Assembly: GCA_007126095.1 (NCBI GenBank)
Contig: SLBZ01000141.1
Location: 1 to 37,459 of the forward strand
Origin: Aquisalimonas sp.
GTDB lineage: Bacteria; Pseudomonadota; Gammaproteobacteria; Nitrococcales; Aquisalimonadaceae
DNA length: 37,459 bases
Reading direction: 5' to 3'
The stretch's first letter is position 1. Every line of letters begins with the position of its first letter. The notes below the pieces were generated by a model. It worked only from the letters and a program-made list of their open reading frames with translations. It ran no database searches and had not been told where the DNA came from. The translations under genes and the position numbers were made by a program. Below are positions 17,265 to 25,143 of the stretch, in pieces.

Positions 17265-17646
17265 GATGTATGTCTCCCGTCTTTCCAACAGGGTTGGTCC
17301 GTGAAGTTTGCTGCGGCAGGCCCTTCCCGCTGCTCCGGGAGAACCGGGCTGTCAACGGAAATCACTCGTCTGGCGAGCTCTCGGGACGGGCCGCCTCCCC
17401 CCAACTACCGCAGTCCCGGACAAAAAAGCGCGGTCGGATAAACCGGCCGCGCTGGCCTCGAAAGAATAACGCATGTCACAGCGCATTTGAAGGAACTGGC
17501 CTGCAGGGCCGCGACAGATCGCCGCTTCCAGGCCGTTCGCGAACACCGATCCGGGGGCCGTTACCAGCTGTATTTATTTGCCTTTTGCCGCCAGTTCTGT
17601 GATATATGAGAAGTGGCTGACCGGTCGCTTCACGGGAGCGCGTGGC
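17265..17646. other. Divergent region between pntAA1 and the HNH gene
   Basis: 382 bases with no supported protein gene. It holds an orphan intrinsic terminator oriented leftwards (17422-17453). A TTGACA on the minus strand (17355-17350) has no -10 partner. On the plus strand TTGCCT (17578-17583) and GATATA (17601-17606) are 17 bases apart and could drive the HNH gene. Confidence 0.5.
17422..17453 (-). terminator. Orphan intrinsic terminator upstream of pntAA1
   Basis: Read leftwards: AGCGCGG, then G-T wobble and CGG/CCG inner pairs closing on a five-base loop (17442-17438), returning through CCGCGCT to a run of six T (A at 17427-17422 on the plus strand). Shape and T-tract are canonical. 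No gene on this strand precedes it within the region, so it ends either the pnt leader itself (attenuation) or an unannotated short RNA. Confidence 0.8.
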
Positions 17647-18276
17647 ATGCTAGACCTGAGTAATCAGATTCTGCGGACGGATGTCTCCGGCATGCCGCTC
17701 GAGTGGATTACCTATCAGGAAGCGGCACGCCTGTACTACATGGAGCAGGTGGTCTACAGCTGCGGGCGCCTGCTGTACACCGTGCGGGGTGGCTTCAACG
17801 CGGCCACGGGGCGGCGCAGCGTGCTCGAACTCAACTCCATCATCGCCACCAACGGCACCGTCCAGGCTACCCTCAAGGGGCATGCCGGCTATACCCCGCC
17901 GCTGGACAACAAGGCGCTGTTCCGGCGCGATGACTACCTGTGCATGTACTGCGGCGCTCATTTCCCGACCGCCGGGCTGTCCCGCGACCACGTCACGCCC
18001 ATCAGCCAGTCCGGCCATGACGTCTGGACCAATGTCGTCACCGCCTGCAAGCGCTGTAACAACGACAAGGCGGGGCGGACGCCGGAGCAGGCCAGGATGC
18101 AGCTCCTGGCGGTGCCCTTCAAGCCCACGCACGCCGAATACATCTATCTGAAGGGGCGCCGTATCCTCGCCGACCAGATGGAGTTCCTGCGTGCGCACTT
18201 CCCGCGGACGAGCCCGCTGCGCAACCGAACGGTCAGGAGTGAGGCGGGGGTTGACCTTCCCGCGTCATCGGACTAG
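17647..18276 (+). CDS. HNH endonuclease family protein
   Basis: 209 residues. The N-terminal ~85 residues form a conserved domain found in many gammaproteobacterial single-copy HNH proteins (ILRTDVSGMPLEWITYQEAARLYY). The HNH zinc finger follows: C99-x2-C102, the catalytic D114-H115 in LSRDHVTPISQSG, N129, and C134-x2-C137 followed by NND. All catalytic and zinc residues are present. The start at 17647 is preceded by a GGGAGCG ribosome site; a longer frame to 17578 is less likely. It is not next to a restriction methylase or phage genes, so a housekeeping nuclease role is more likely than defence; this is inference. Its stop lies just before the leu leader peptide. Confidence 0.85.
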   Translation: MLDLSNQILRTDVSGMPLEWITYQEAARLYYMEQVVYSCGRLLYTVRGGFNAATGRRSVLELNSIIATNGTVQATLKGHAGYTPPLDNKALFRRDDYLCMYCGAHFPTAGLSRDHVTPISQSGHDVWTNVVTACKRCNNDKAGRTPEQARMQLLAVPFKPTHAEYIYLKGRRILADQMEFLRAHFPRTSPLRNRTVRSEAGVDLPASSD

Positions 18277-18279
18277 CGT
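18251..18279 (+). promoter_or_regulatory. Candidate promoter for the leu leader / leuA
   Basis: TTGACC at 18251-18256 and TAGCGT at 18274-18279 with a 17-base spacer; the -10 match is modest. It overlaps the end of the HNH gene. Initiation would be near 18286, almost at the first ATG of the leader peptide. Confidence 0.35.
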
Positions 18280-18285
18280 TGAGGC

Positions 18286-18342
18286 ATGATGAACCTGAAC
18301 GCGAGCCTGCTACGACTGCGACTGCTTCGCCCGGCCTCCTGA
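18286..18342 (+). CDS. leuL: leu operon leader peptide
   Basis: An 18-codon frame, ATG ATG AAC CTG ... TCC TGA, encoding MMNLNASLLRLRLLRPAS. Six of eleven codons from 18295 to 18327 are leucine, including one CTA. Its short length, its leucine density and its position upstream of leuA on the same strand are the signature of ribosome-mediated attenuation: when Leu-tRNA is scarce the ribosome stalls in the leucine run and the downstream RNA folds so that transcription continues. GAGG lies at 18281-18284, close to the second ATG (18289), which may be the real start. A CCCGGC/GCCGGG hairpin (18330-18335 with 18349-18354) spans the stop codon. The frame is too short for ordinary gene finding; leucine content and context are the evidence. 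Confidence 0.65.
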   Translation: MMNLNASLLRLRLLRPAS

Positions 18343-20347
<2,005 letters not shown>

Positions 20348-20387
20348 GCCGGTGACGGTGATCGATCAGGGGTGGTGGGGCGTGGAT

Positions 20388-20412
20388 GGTGGACCTGAAG
20401 GTCCACCCTACG
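20388..20412 (-). repeat. REP-like palindrome copy 4 (left member of pair 2)
   Basis: Arms GGTGGACCT (20388-20396) and AGGTCCACC (20399-20407), loop GA, tail CTACG. 40 bases after the leuA stop. Confidence 0.9.
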
Positions 20413-20440
20413 GGTACCCCGGCCACGCTCAGCGCGTAGC

Positions 20441-20465
20441 CGTAGGGTGGACGTTCACGTCCACC
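20441..20465 (+). repeat. REP-like palindrome copy 5 (right member of pair 2)
   Basis: Tail CGTAG, arms GGTGGACGT (20446-20454) and ACGTCCACC (20457-20465). The C-to-G change in the left arm is matched by G-to-C in the right, keeping all nine pairs. Spacer to copy 4 is 28 bases. Confidence 0.9.
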
Positions 20466-20499
20466 GTCCCGCCGACCCAACGATCCACCACCCCATGGG

Positions 20500-20508
20500 T
20501 GCTAAACT
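20500..20508 (+). promoter_or_regulatory. Extended -10 box before the exonuclease gene
   Basis: TGC TAAACT, an extended -10 element ending eight bases before the ATG at 20516. No -35 and no ribosome site are seen, so initiation at or very near the start codon is likely. Confidence 0.35.
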
Positions 20509-20515
20509 CCCCGCC

Positions 20516-21418
20516 ATGCAACTCCTCTACCTGATCGACGCCAGCGTCTACATCTTCCGGGCCTGGTTCTCCATTGACGAGAGCCTGGTGGACGACGCCG
20601 GGGATCCGGCCAACGCGGTCTACGGCTACGGCAATTTCCTGCTGGACCTGCTCCAGGACGCGACGCCCGAACACGCCCTGGCCGCCTTCGACGAGAGCCT
20701 CACCACCTGCTTCCGCAACGACGCCTACCCCGCTTACAAGGCCAATCGGCCCGAGGCGCCCGCGGACCTCAAGCGCCAGATTGCCATCTGCCAGCAGCTC
20801 ACGCGCGCTCTGGGTGTGACCGCGCTCAGCAGTGACCGCTACGAGGCCGATGATCTTATCGGCACCGTAGCCCACCGGTTCCGGGACGACGGCTTCAGCA
20901 TGCGCTACCTGACCACCGACAAGGACTACGCCCAGCTCCTGGAGTCGGGTGACCGGCTAGTGGACGCCAGCGGCCGGCGGACCATGGATTGCCACGGCGT
21001 CGCCGACGCGCTCGGCGTGCGCGCTGACCAGGTGCCGGATCTGCTGGGCCTTGCCGGCGACAGTGTCGACAACATCCCCGGCATCCCCGGTGTCGGGCCG
21101 AAGACGGCACAGGTTCTGCTGGCGCACCTGGGTGATCTGGAGGGCATTTATGCGCGGCTGGACGCTGTCCCGCAGTTGCCCCTGCGTGGTGCCGCACGGG
21201 TGCGCCGGCTGCTGGAGGAGCACCGGGAGATGGCATTCCTGTCGCGGGAGCTGGCGACCATCCGGCGGGACGCGCCGCTGGACCCGGTTCACGACACCAT
21301 CCGGGTGGCGGCCTCCGACCCGGAGGCGCTGGCCGCCCTGCCGCTCCCCGAGCGCGTGCGCCGGCGTGCGGCACTTCGCATCGACAACGGAGAAGCGCAT
21401 GCCCTGGTCGGCAATTGA
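20516..21418 (+). CDS. 5'-3' exonuclease / flap-nuclease family protein
   Basis: 300 residues, homologous to the N-terminal nuclease domain of DNA polymerase I and to ExoIX/T5-type flap nucleases, as a stand-alone protein. The metal ligands are all present: D8, D59, E110, D112, D113, D135, D137, and D182 and D185 in the helix-hairpin-helix entry GLAGDSVDNIPGIPGVGPKTA. It should cut 5' flaps or RNA primers. Unlike E. coli ExoIX, which has lost several acidic ligands, this protein keeps the second metal site. The start at 20516 is the first Met before LLYLIDAS; the longer frame to 20447 would translate a REP element and is rejected. It overlaps the next gene by 20 bases. Confidence 0.9.
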   Translation: MQLLYLIDASVYIFRAWFSIDESLVDDAGDPANAVYGYGNFLLDLLQDATPEHALAAFDESLTTCFRNDAYPAYKANRPEAPADLKRQIAICQQLTRALGVTALSSDRYEADDLIGTVAHRFRDDGFSMRYLTTDKDYAQLLESGDRLVDASGRRTMDCHGVADALGVRADQVPDLLGLAGDSVDNIPGIPGVGPKTAQVLLAHLGDLEGIYARLDAVPQLPLRGAARVRRLLEEHREMAFLSRELATIRRDAPLDPVHDTIRVAASDPEALAALPLPERVRRRAALRIDNGEAHALVGN

Positions 21419-22271
21419 CGACGCCATCGCCGGCGCCACCGGCACTGCATACGCCACGCGTCACCGGGCGCCGGTGGGGGGTGGAAGCATCAACGCGGCC
21501 TACCGTCTCGAAGGGGGCGGCGGCGCCTGGTTCGTGAAGCTCAACCACGCCGGTGCGCTGGCGATGTTCGAGGCCGAGGCCGAGGGGCTTCAGGAACTGG
21601 CCGCCGCCGGTGCGATCCGTGTGCCGCGCCCGTTGACCTGGGGCGAGGCCGGCGGCCGCAGCTACCTGGTGATGGAATGGTTGACGCTCCACGGGCGTGG
21701 CGACAACGCCGCTCTGGGCGAGTCGCTGGCACACATGCACCGGACAACCGCGGAGCGCCACGGCTGGCACCGGGACAACACCATCGGCTCCACCGAGCAG
21801 ATCAACACCCCGGACAGCGACTGGGTCCACTTCTACACGCAGCGGCGTCTCCGGTTCCAGTTACAGCTGGCGGCGGACAACGGCCGCGGCGGCGCCCTGC
21901 AGCGGGACGGGGAGCGGCTGTGCGAGCGGGCGGGGGCCTTGTTCAGCGATTACAGGCCGCCGCCGTCGCTGCTCCATGGTGATCTGTGGTCCGGCAATAT
22001 CGCCTTCGATGATGCCCGTCAGCCGGTGCTGTACGACCCGGCGGTCTACTACGGCGACCGGGAGACGGATCTGGCCATGTCGGAGCTGTTCGGGCGCCTG
22101 CCCGATGTGGCCTACGACGCTTACAACGCCGTGTGGCCCGTGGACGCCGGCTACCCGGTCAGGCGCGACCTCTACCAGCTCTACCACGTGCTCAACCACC
22201 TGAACCTGTTCGGGGGCATGTACGCCAGCCAGGCCGAACACCTGATCGGTCGGCTGCTCGCAGAGGTGTGA
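21399..22271 (+). CDS. Fructosamine kinase family protein (FN3K / YniA-like)
   Basis: 290 residues, usual length. The family phosphorylates sugar amines on glycated proteins or small molecules, making the adduct unstable (deglycation). Markers: glycine-rich GGGSINAAYRL, the ATP-lysine strand WFVKLN, hinge YLVMEWL, HRTTAERHGWHRDNTIGSTEQ, catalytic LLHGDLWSGNIAF (Asp base) and LYDPAVYYGDRETDLAMSELFG (the metal-binding DPA.. in place of DFG). GGAGAAG precedes the ATG, which lies inside the end of the exonuclease gene (20-base overlap), so translation is probably coupled. Substrate unknown. Its 3' side carries three REP-like elements before the convergent mlaA. Confidence 0.9.
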   Translation: MPWSAIDDAIAGATGTAYATRHRAPVGGGSINAAYRLEGGGGAWFVKLNHAGALAMFEAEAEGLQELAAAGAIRVPRPLTWGEAGGRSYLVMEWLTLHGRGDNAALGESLAHMHRTTAERHGWHRDNTIGSTEQINTPDSDWVHFYTQRRLRFQLQLAADNGRGGALQRDGERLCERAGALFSDYRPPPSLLHGDLWSGNIAFDDARQPVLYDPAVYYGDRETDLAMSELFGRLPDVAYDAYNAVWPVDAGYPVRRDLYQLYHVLNHLNLFGGMYASQAEHLIGRLLAEV

Positions 22272-22301
22272 TGGGCCTTCCGCCGGTTCCGTGCCGGGGA
22301 A

Positions 22302-22326
22302 GGTGGACCTGAAGGTCCACCCTACG
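22302..22326 (-). repeat. REP-like palindrome copy 6 (left member of pair 3)
   Basis: Arms GGTGGACCT (22302-22310) and AGGTCCACC (22313-22321), loop GA, tail CTACG. 30 bases after the kinase stop. Confidence 0.9.
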
Positions 22327-22354
22327 GTGAGTGCGCCGACCGCGGCCGTATGGT

Positions 22355-22379
22355 CGTAGGGTGAACCTTCAGGTCCACC
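22355..22379 (+). repeat. REP-like palindrome copy 7 (right member of pair 3)
   Basis: Tail CGTAG, left arm GGTGAACCT, right arm AGGTCCACC. One uncompensated change (A opposite C) makes this the only imperfect stem. Spacer to copy 6 is 28 bases, the same as pair 2. Confidence 0.85.
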
Positions 22380-22409
22380 TTCCAGGACGCAGGCAACGAG
22401 GCCGTATGT

Positions 22410-22434
22410 CGTAGGGTGGACCTTCAGGTCCACC
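22410..22434 (+). repeat. REP-like palindrome copy 8
   Basis: Perfect copy in direct orientation to copy 7, 30 bases further on, 14 bases before the mlaA stop. It makes this locus a three-element cluster (minus, plus, plus). Confidence 0.9.
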
Positions 22435-22448
22435 ATTCAAGGTGCAGG

Positions 22449-23216
22449 CTACCAGTCGAAATCGTCGTCGAGATCGTCGAAGAAATCCGCCTCCGGCGGT
22501 TCCCCGTCCCAGATGAGGTTGTCCCGGTACTGGCGGTAGGCGGAGCGGGTGAAGTCGTACTCGTCCAGCGCCGCTTCGCTGCGGAACCGCGCCGCCTGAT
22601 CCAGGCGGGCGCGGGTGTTCACCAGGTCCAGCGCATACAGCGGCAGGGTAATCACCCAGCCCGCGTAAGTGACCGGGTTCGTGGCCAGGGAGACGGGGAT
22701 ATCGTTGACGTCCCGGGTGGTGTTGGGGCCGTATGCCGGCAGCACCAGATAGGCCCCCTCCGGCGTGCCCCAGACGGCCAGAGTCTGCCCGAAGTCCTCG
22801 TTGTTTTGTTCCATGCCCAGGGCGGTCGCCACGTCGAACAGCCCCGCCAGGCCGATGGTGCTGTTGATCAGAAAGCGCCCGGTGTCCCGCGCGCCGTCCC
22901 CCGGCTTGCCCTGCAGTACATTGTTCAGCGCGTTGCCCGGCTCGCCCATGTTGTTGAAGAAGTTGGTGACGCCGGTACGCACGAACCGCGGTGTGATGAA
23001 TACGTAACCATCGGCCAGCGGTTTGGCAACAAAGCGGTCGAGCTGCTCGTTGAAGGCGTAGATCTTGCGGTTGGTCGGCTCGATGGGATCCCACGCCTCC
23101 GGTTCCGGCGGCGGTGGCTCGGAACTGGCGCAGCCGCTCGCCAGTGCCAGCGTGAGCAGGGCCAGTGCAATGGCGCGTGCCAGCCGCCGGAAGCGGGTCA
23201 CCGTGTTCGTGTCCAT
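22449..23216 (-). CDS. mlaA: MlaA (VacJ) outer-membrane lipoprotein
   Basis: 255 residues. A lipoprotein signal ends in LASGC with the modified cysteine at C29. The MlaA core is clear: DPIEPTNRKIYAFNEQLDRFVAKPLADGYVFITPRFVRTGVTNFFNNMGEPGNALNNVLQGK, then FLINSTIGLAGLFDVATALGM, EDFGQTLAVWGTPEGAYLVLPAYGP and RDVNDIPVSL. MlaA removes surface-exposed phospholipid from the outer leaflet and passes it to MlaC for return to the inner membrane. A strongly acidic tail (DDLDDDFDW) ends the protein. No mlaFEDCB genes are nearby. Its ATG lies 19 bases inside the end of the squalene synthase gene, so the two are translationally linked. Confidence 0.95.
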   Translation of the reverse strand: MDTNTVTRFRRLARAIALALLTLALASGCASSEPPPPEPEAWDPIEPTNRKIYAFNEQLDRFVAKPLADGYVFITPRFVRTGVTNFFNNMGEPGNALNNVLQGKPGDGARDTGRFLINSTIGLAGLFDVATALGMEQNNEDFGQTLAVWGTPEGAYLVLPAYGPNTTRDVNDIPVSLATNPVTYAGWVITLPLYALDLVNTRARLDQAARFRSEAALDEYDFTRSAYRQYRDNLIWDGEPPEADFFDDLDDDFDW

Positions 23217-24280
23217 GGTGTGTCCTCGTCGCTCGCCATCGGGTCGGACCGGTGGCGGGGCGGTGCCGGGAGGCCGTTGGCCGCCCAGCGGAATGCGGCC
23301 GTGAGCAGGCGGTCGTCGATGACCGTCAGGTTGCAGCCCACGATCACCCCGCGCAGGCGGGCGCGCGAGAGCTTGATCTGCTGCGCATTGGTGAAACCCG
23401 GCCGCCGGTGGATCGCCTTGAGTGTATAGAGTGCCATACCGATCGCCCAGGCGCAGAATCGCCTTATTCCGCGGTGCCGTGGCGGGATGCCCCGGGTGTA
23501 CCGGAGCGCCTCGCGCAGGTGGCCGTGGGCCATGACCGTCAGCTCGCGCATGCCGGCCTGGAAGGCCTCGGAGTCATGCCAGGCGGCGTCGGGGTCCAGC
23601 GCGCAGCCGTGGCGGTTGAACACGTCCCGGGGCAGCCAGCAAACGCCCCGCTGCCGGTCATCCCAGACATCCTTGAGGATGTTGGTCATCTGCAGCCCGA
23701 GGCCGAACGCCACGGCACGCCGACGCATCGCATCCTGGTCGTCGGCAATGGCCGGGACCTGCAGGGCGAAGAGGTCGGTCAGCATCTCCCCGACCACGCC
23801 CGCCACACAGTAGCAGTACTCGCGGAAGGCAGGCAGATCCTGCAGGCCAGCGGGTGACTTGTGGTATGCGAACCGCGCCATGCCGTCCGCCATGATGGCC
23901 AGGCACCGTTGCACGGGCATGCGCTGCTCGCCAGGGAGTTCCCGGAACACACGGAATACCCGCTCTGCCCCCGCCACCAGCTCCCGCTCGGCGTCCGAGG
24001 CATCGGTGATGGCGGGGGCGAGACGGGCCCCGAACGTATCGCCGGCGCCTGGTGTTTCCAGCGCCGCCACCAGCTCCTGCAGGTGCTCGCGCTTGGCGTC
24101 CGGGTCCAGGCTGGCGGCGTCTTCGATGGTGTCGGCCAGGCGGCAGAGCAGGTACGCGTTGCCGATGGCGGGCCGCAGTGGCGCCGGAAGCTGCGGAATG
24201 GTCAGGGCGAACGTCCGCGACACACCGTCCAGCATGCGCTCCTGGAACGCCGCGTCGCGGGTCCGCTCCTCGGCCGTCAT
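23198..24280 (-). CDS. Squalene/phytoene synthase family protein (probable squalene synthase)
   Basis: 360 residues. The family joins two farnesyl or geranylgeranyl diphosphates head-to-head. SRTFALTIPQLP opens the first helix; the first Asp-rich motif is D50-TIE-D54 in CRLADTIED; YCYCVAGVVGEMLTDLF at ~155-171 corresponds to the YCHYVAGLVG segment of squalene synthases; the second Asp-rich motif is D204-VW-D207-D208 in TNILKDVWDDRQRGVCWLP. All metal ligands are present. A squalene rather than phytoene product is inferred from the eukaryote-like YC.YVAG..GE segment and the absence of carotenoid genes. A C-terminal ~70-residue extension has no clear membrane anchor. It overlaps the hydrolase stop by four bases (ATGA) and mlaA by 19. 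Confidence 0.85.
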   Translation of the reverse strand: MTAEERTRDAAFQERMLDGVSRTFALTIPQLPAPLRPAIGNAYLLCRLADTIEDAASLDPDAKREHLQELVAALETPGAGDTFGARLAPAITDASDAERELVAGAERVFRVFRELPGEQRMPVQRCLAIMADGMARFAYHKSPAGLQDLPAFREYCYCVAGVVGEMLTDLFALQVPAIADDQDAMRRRAVAFGLGLQMTNILKDVWDDRQRGVCWLPRDVFNRHGCALDPDAAWHDSEAFQAGMRELTVMAHGHLREALRYTRGIPPRHRGIRRFCAWAIGMALYTLKAIHRRPGFTNAQQIKLSRARLRGVIVGCNLTVIDDRLLTAAFRWAANGLPAPPRHRSDPMASDEDTPWTRTR

Positions 24281-25101
24281 TGCTGATCGGCATCCACGTC
24301 GGCGAGGAACCGAAGCACCCGGGCGTTGAACGCCCGCGGCTGTTCCAGTGGCAGCATGTGCGCCGTGCGCGGCATCAGTTCCAGTTCCGCATCGGGCAGG
24401 TGCGTGGCCAGATAGCGGGCATTATCCGGCGGCCAGACGCGGTCGTCCTCGCCGTGCACCACCAAGCAGGGCACCTTGACCTGATCCAGCCGCGGGCTGT
24501 TCAGAGTGTGCGTGCCGGCCGAGTCCAGCTGGGCGTGATAGGCGTGCGGCGGCTGCGGCTCGCGCGCCTGGAACTGGAGGATACGGTCGGCCAGGTCGGG
24601 GATGCGCTGCAGGTAATCGGGATGGTAGAAGGTCGCGTTCATGCGCTCGACAATCGTGCGCTCGTCCGTGGTGGCCCGGTCCAGTTCAAGGACCTCCCAG
24701 ATGTGCCGCTCCGGCGGCACATAGGCCGGGTCGGCCGGGCCAACGCCCGTTGCCACCAGGGTCATGCTGCGCACCCGTTGCGGATGGAGGTGGTAGTACT
24801 CCTGGACGATGAGGCCGCCCATGGAGACGCCCACCAGGTGGGCGCTGTCGATGTCGGCCGCGTTGAGCACCGCGTCGAGGTCGGCGGCAAACCCGGCCAT
24901 GGTGTAGGGCCCGGTTGGCATGTCGGACCGGCCGACGCCGCGGTTGTCGGGGAGGACCGTCCGGTGGCGACGGGCGAAGTCCGGTAGCTGCAGGCCCCAG
25001 GCCCGTCCGCTGCCGCCCAGCCCCATGAGCAGCACCACCGGCGTCCCTTCGCCGTGGATTTCGTAGTAGAGGCGAACCCCCTCGTTTGTGACTTCAGCCA
25101 T
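24277..25101 (-). CDS. Alpha/beta-fold hydrolase
   Basis: 274 residues. Order: strand YYEIHGEG, oxyanion segment LLMGLGGSGRAW, PDNRGVGRSD, nucleophile elbow GVSMGG (catalytic serine), HGEDDRVWPPDNA (acid), and RTAHMLPLEQP (catalytic histidine). All three triad residues are present. The family includes esterases, haloperoxidase-like hydrolases and lactonases; the substrate cannot be read. The start at 25101 has GCGGGAG upstream, part of which pairs in a small hairpin (CCCGC/GCGGG). A TATACT on the minus strand (25134-25129) could be a -10 but no good -35 is seen. It is the first gene of the hydrolase-squalene synthase-mlaA overlap group, 42 bases after the PAS receptor gene. Confidence 0.88.
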   Translation of the reverse strand: MAEVTNEGVRLYYEIHGEGTPVVLLMGLGGSGRAWGLQLPDFARRHRTVLPDNRGVGRSDMPTGPYTMAGFAADLDAVLNAADIDSAHLVGVSMGGLIVQEYYHLHPQRVRSMTLVATGVGPADPAYVPPERHIWEVLELDRATTDERTIVERMNATFYHPDYLQRIPDLADRILQFQAREPQPPHAYHAQLDSAGTHTLNSPRLDQVKVPCLVVHGEDDRVWPPDNARYLATHLPDAELELMPRTAHMLPLEQPRAFNARVLRFLADVDADQQ

Positions 25102-25143
25102 GCACCACTCCCGCAAACGCAAGCGGGCAGTATAGCGGCTGAG

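Noticed and set aside
17350..17355. TTGACA on the minus strand as the pnt promoter
   Set aside because: No acceptable -10 hexamer occurs 15-19 bases downstream.
17647..18276. HNH endonuclease as part of a restriction or phage-defence locus
   Set aside because: No methylase, specificity subunit, integrase or phage gene nearby; the N-terminal domain is typical of conserved chromosomal HNH proteins.
20447..20515. Longer N-terminus of the exonuclease (and similar VDLQVHH-like extensions elsewhere)
   Set aside because: The extension translates a REP element; the family starts at MQLLYLIDAS.
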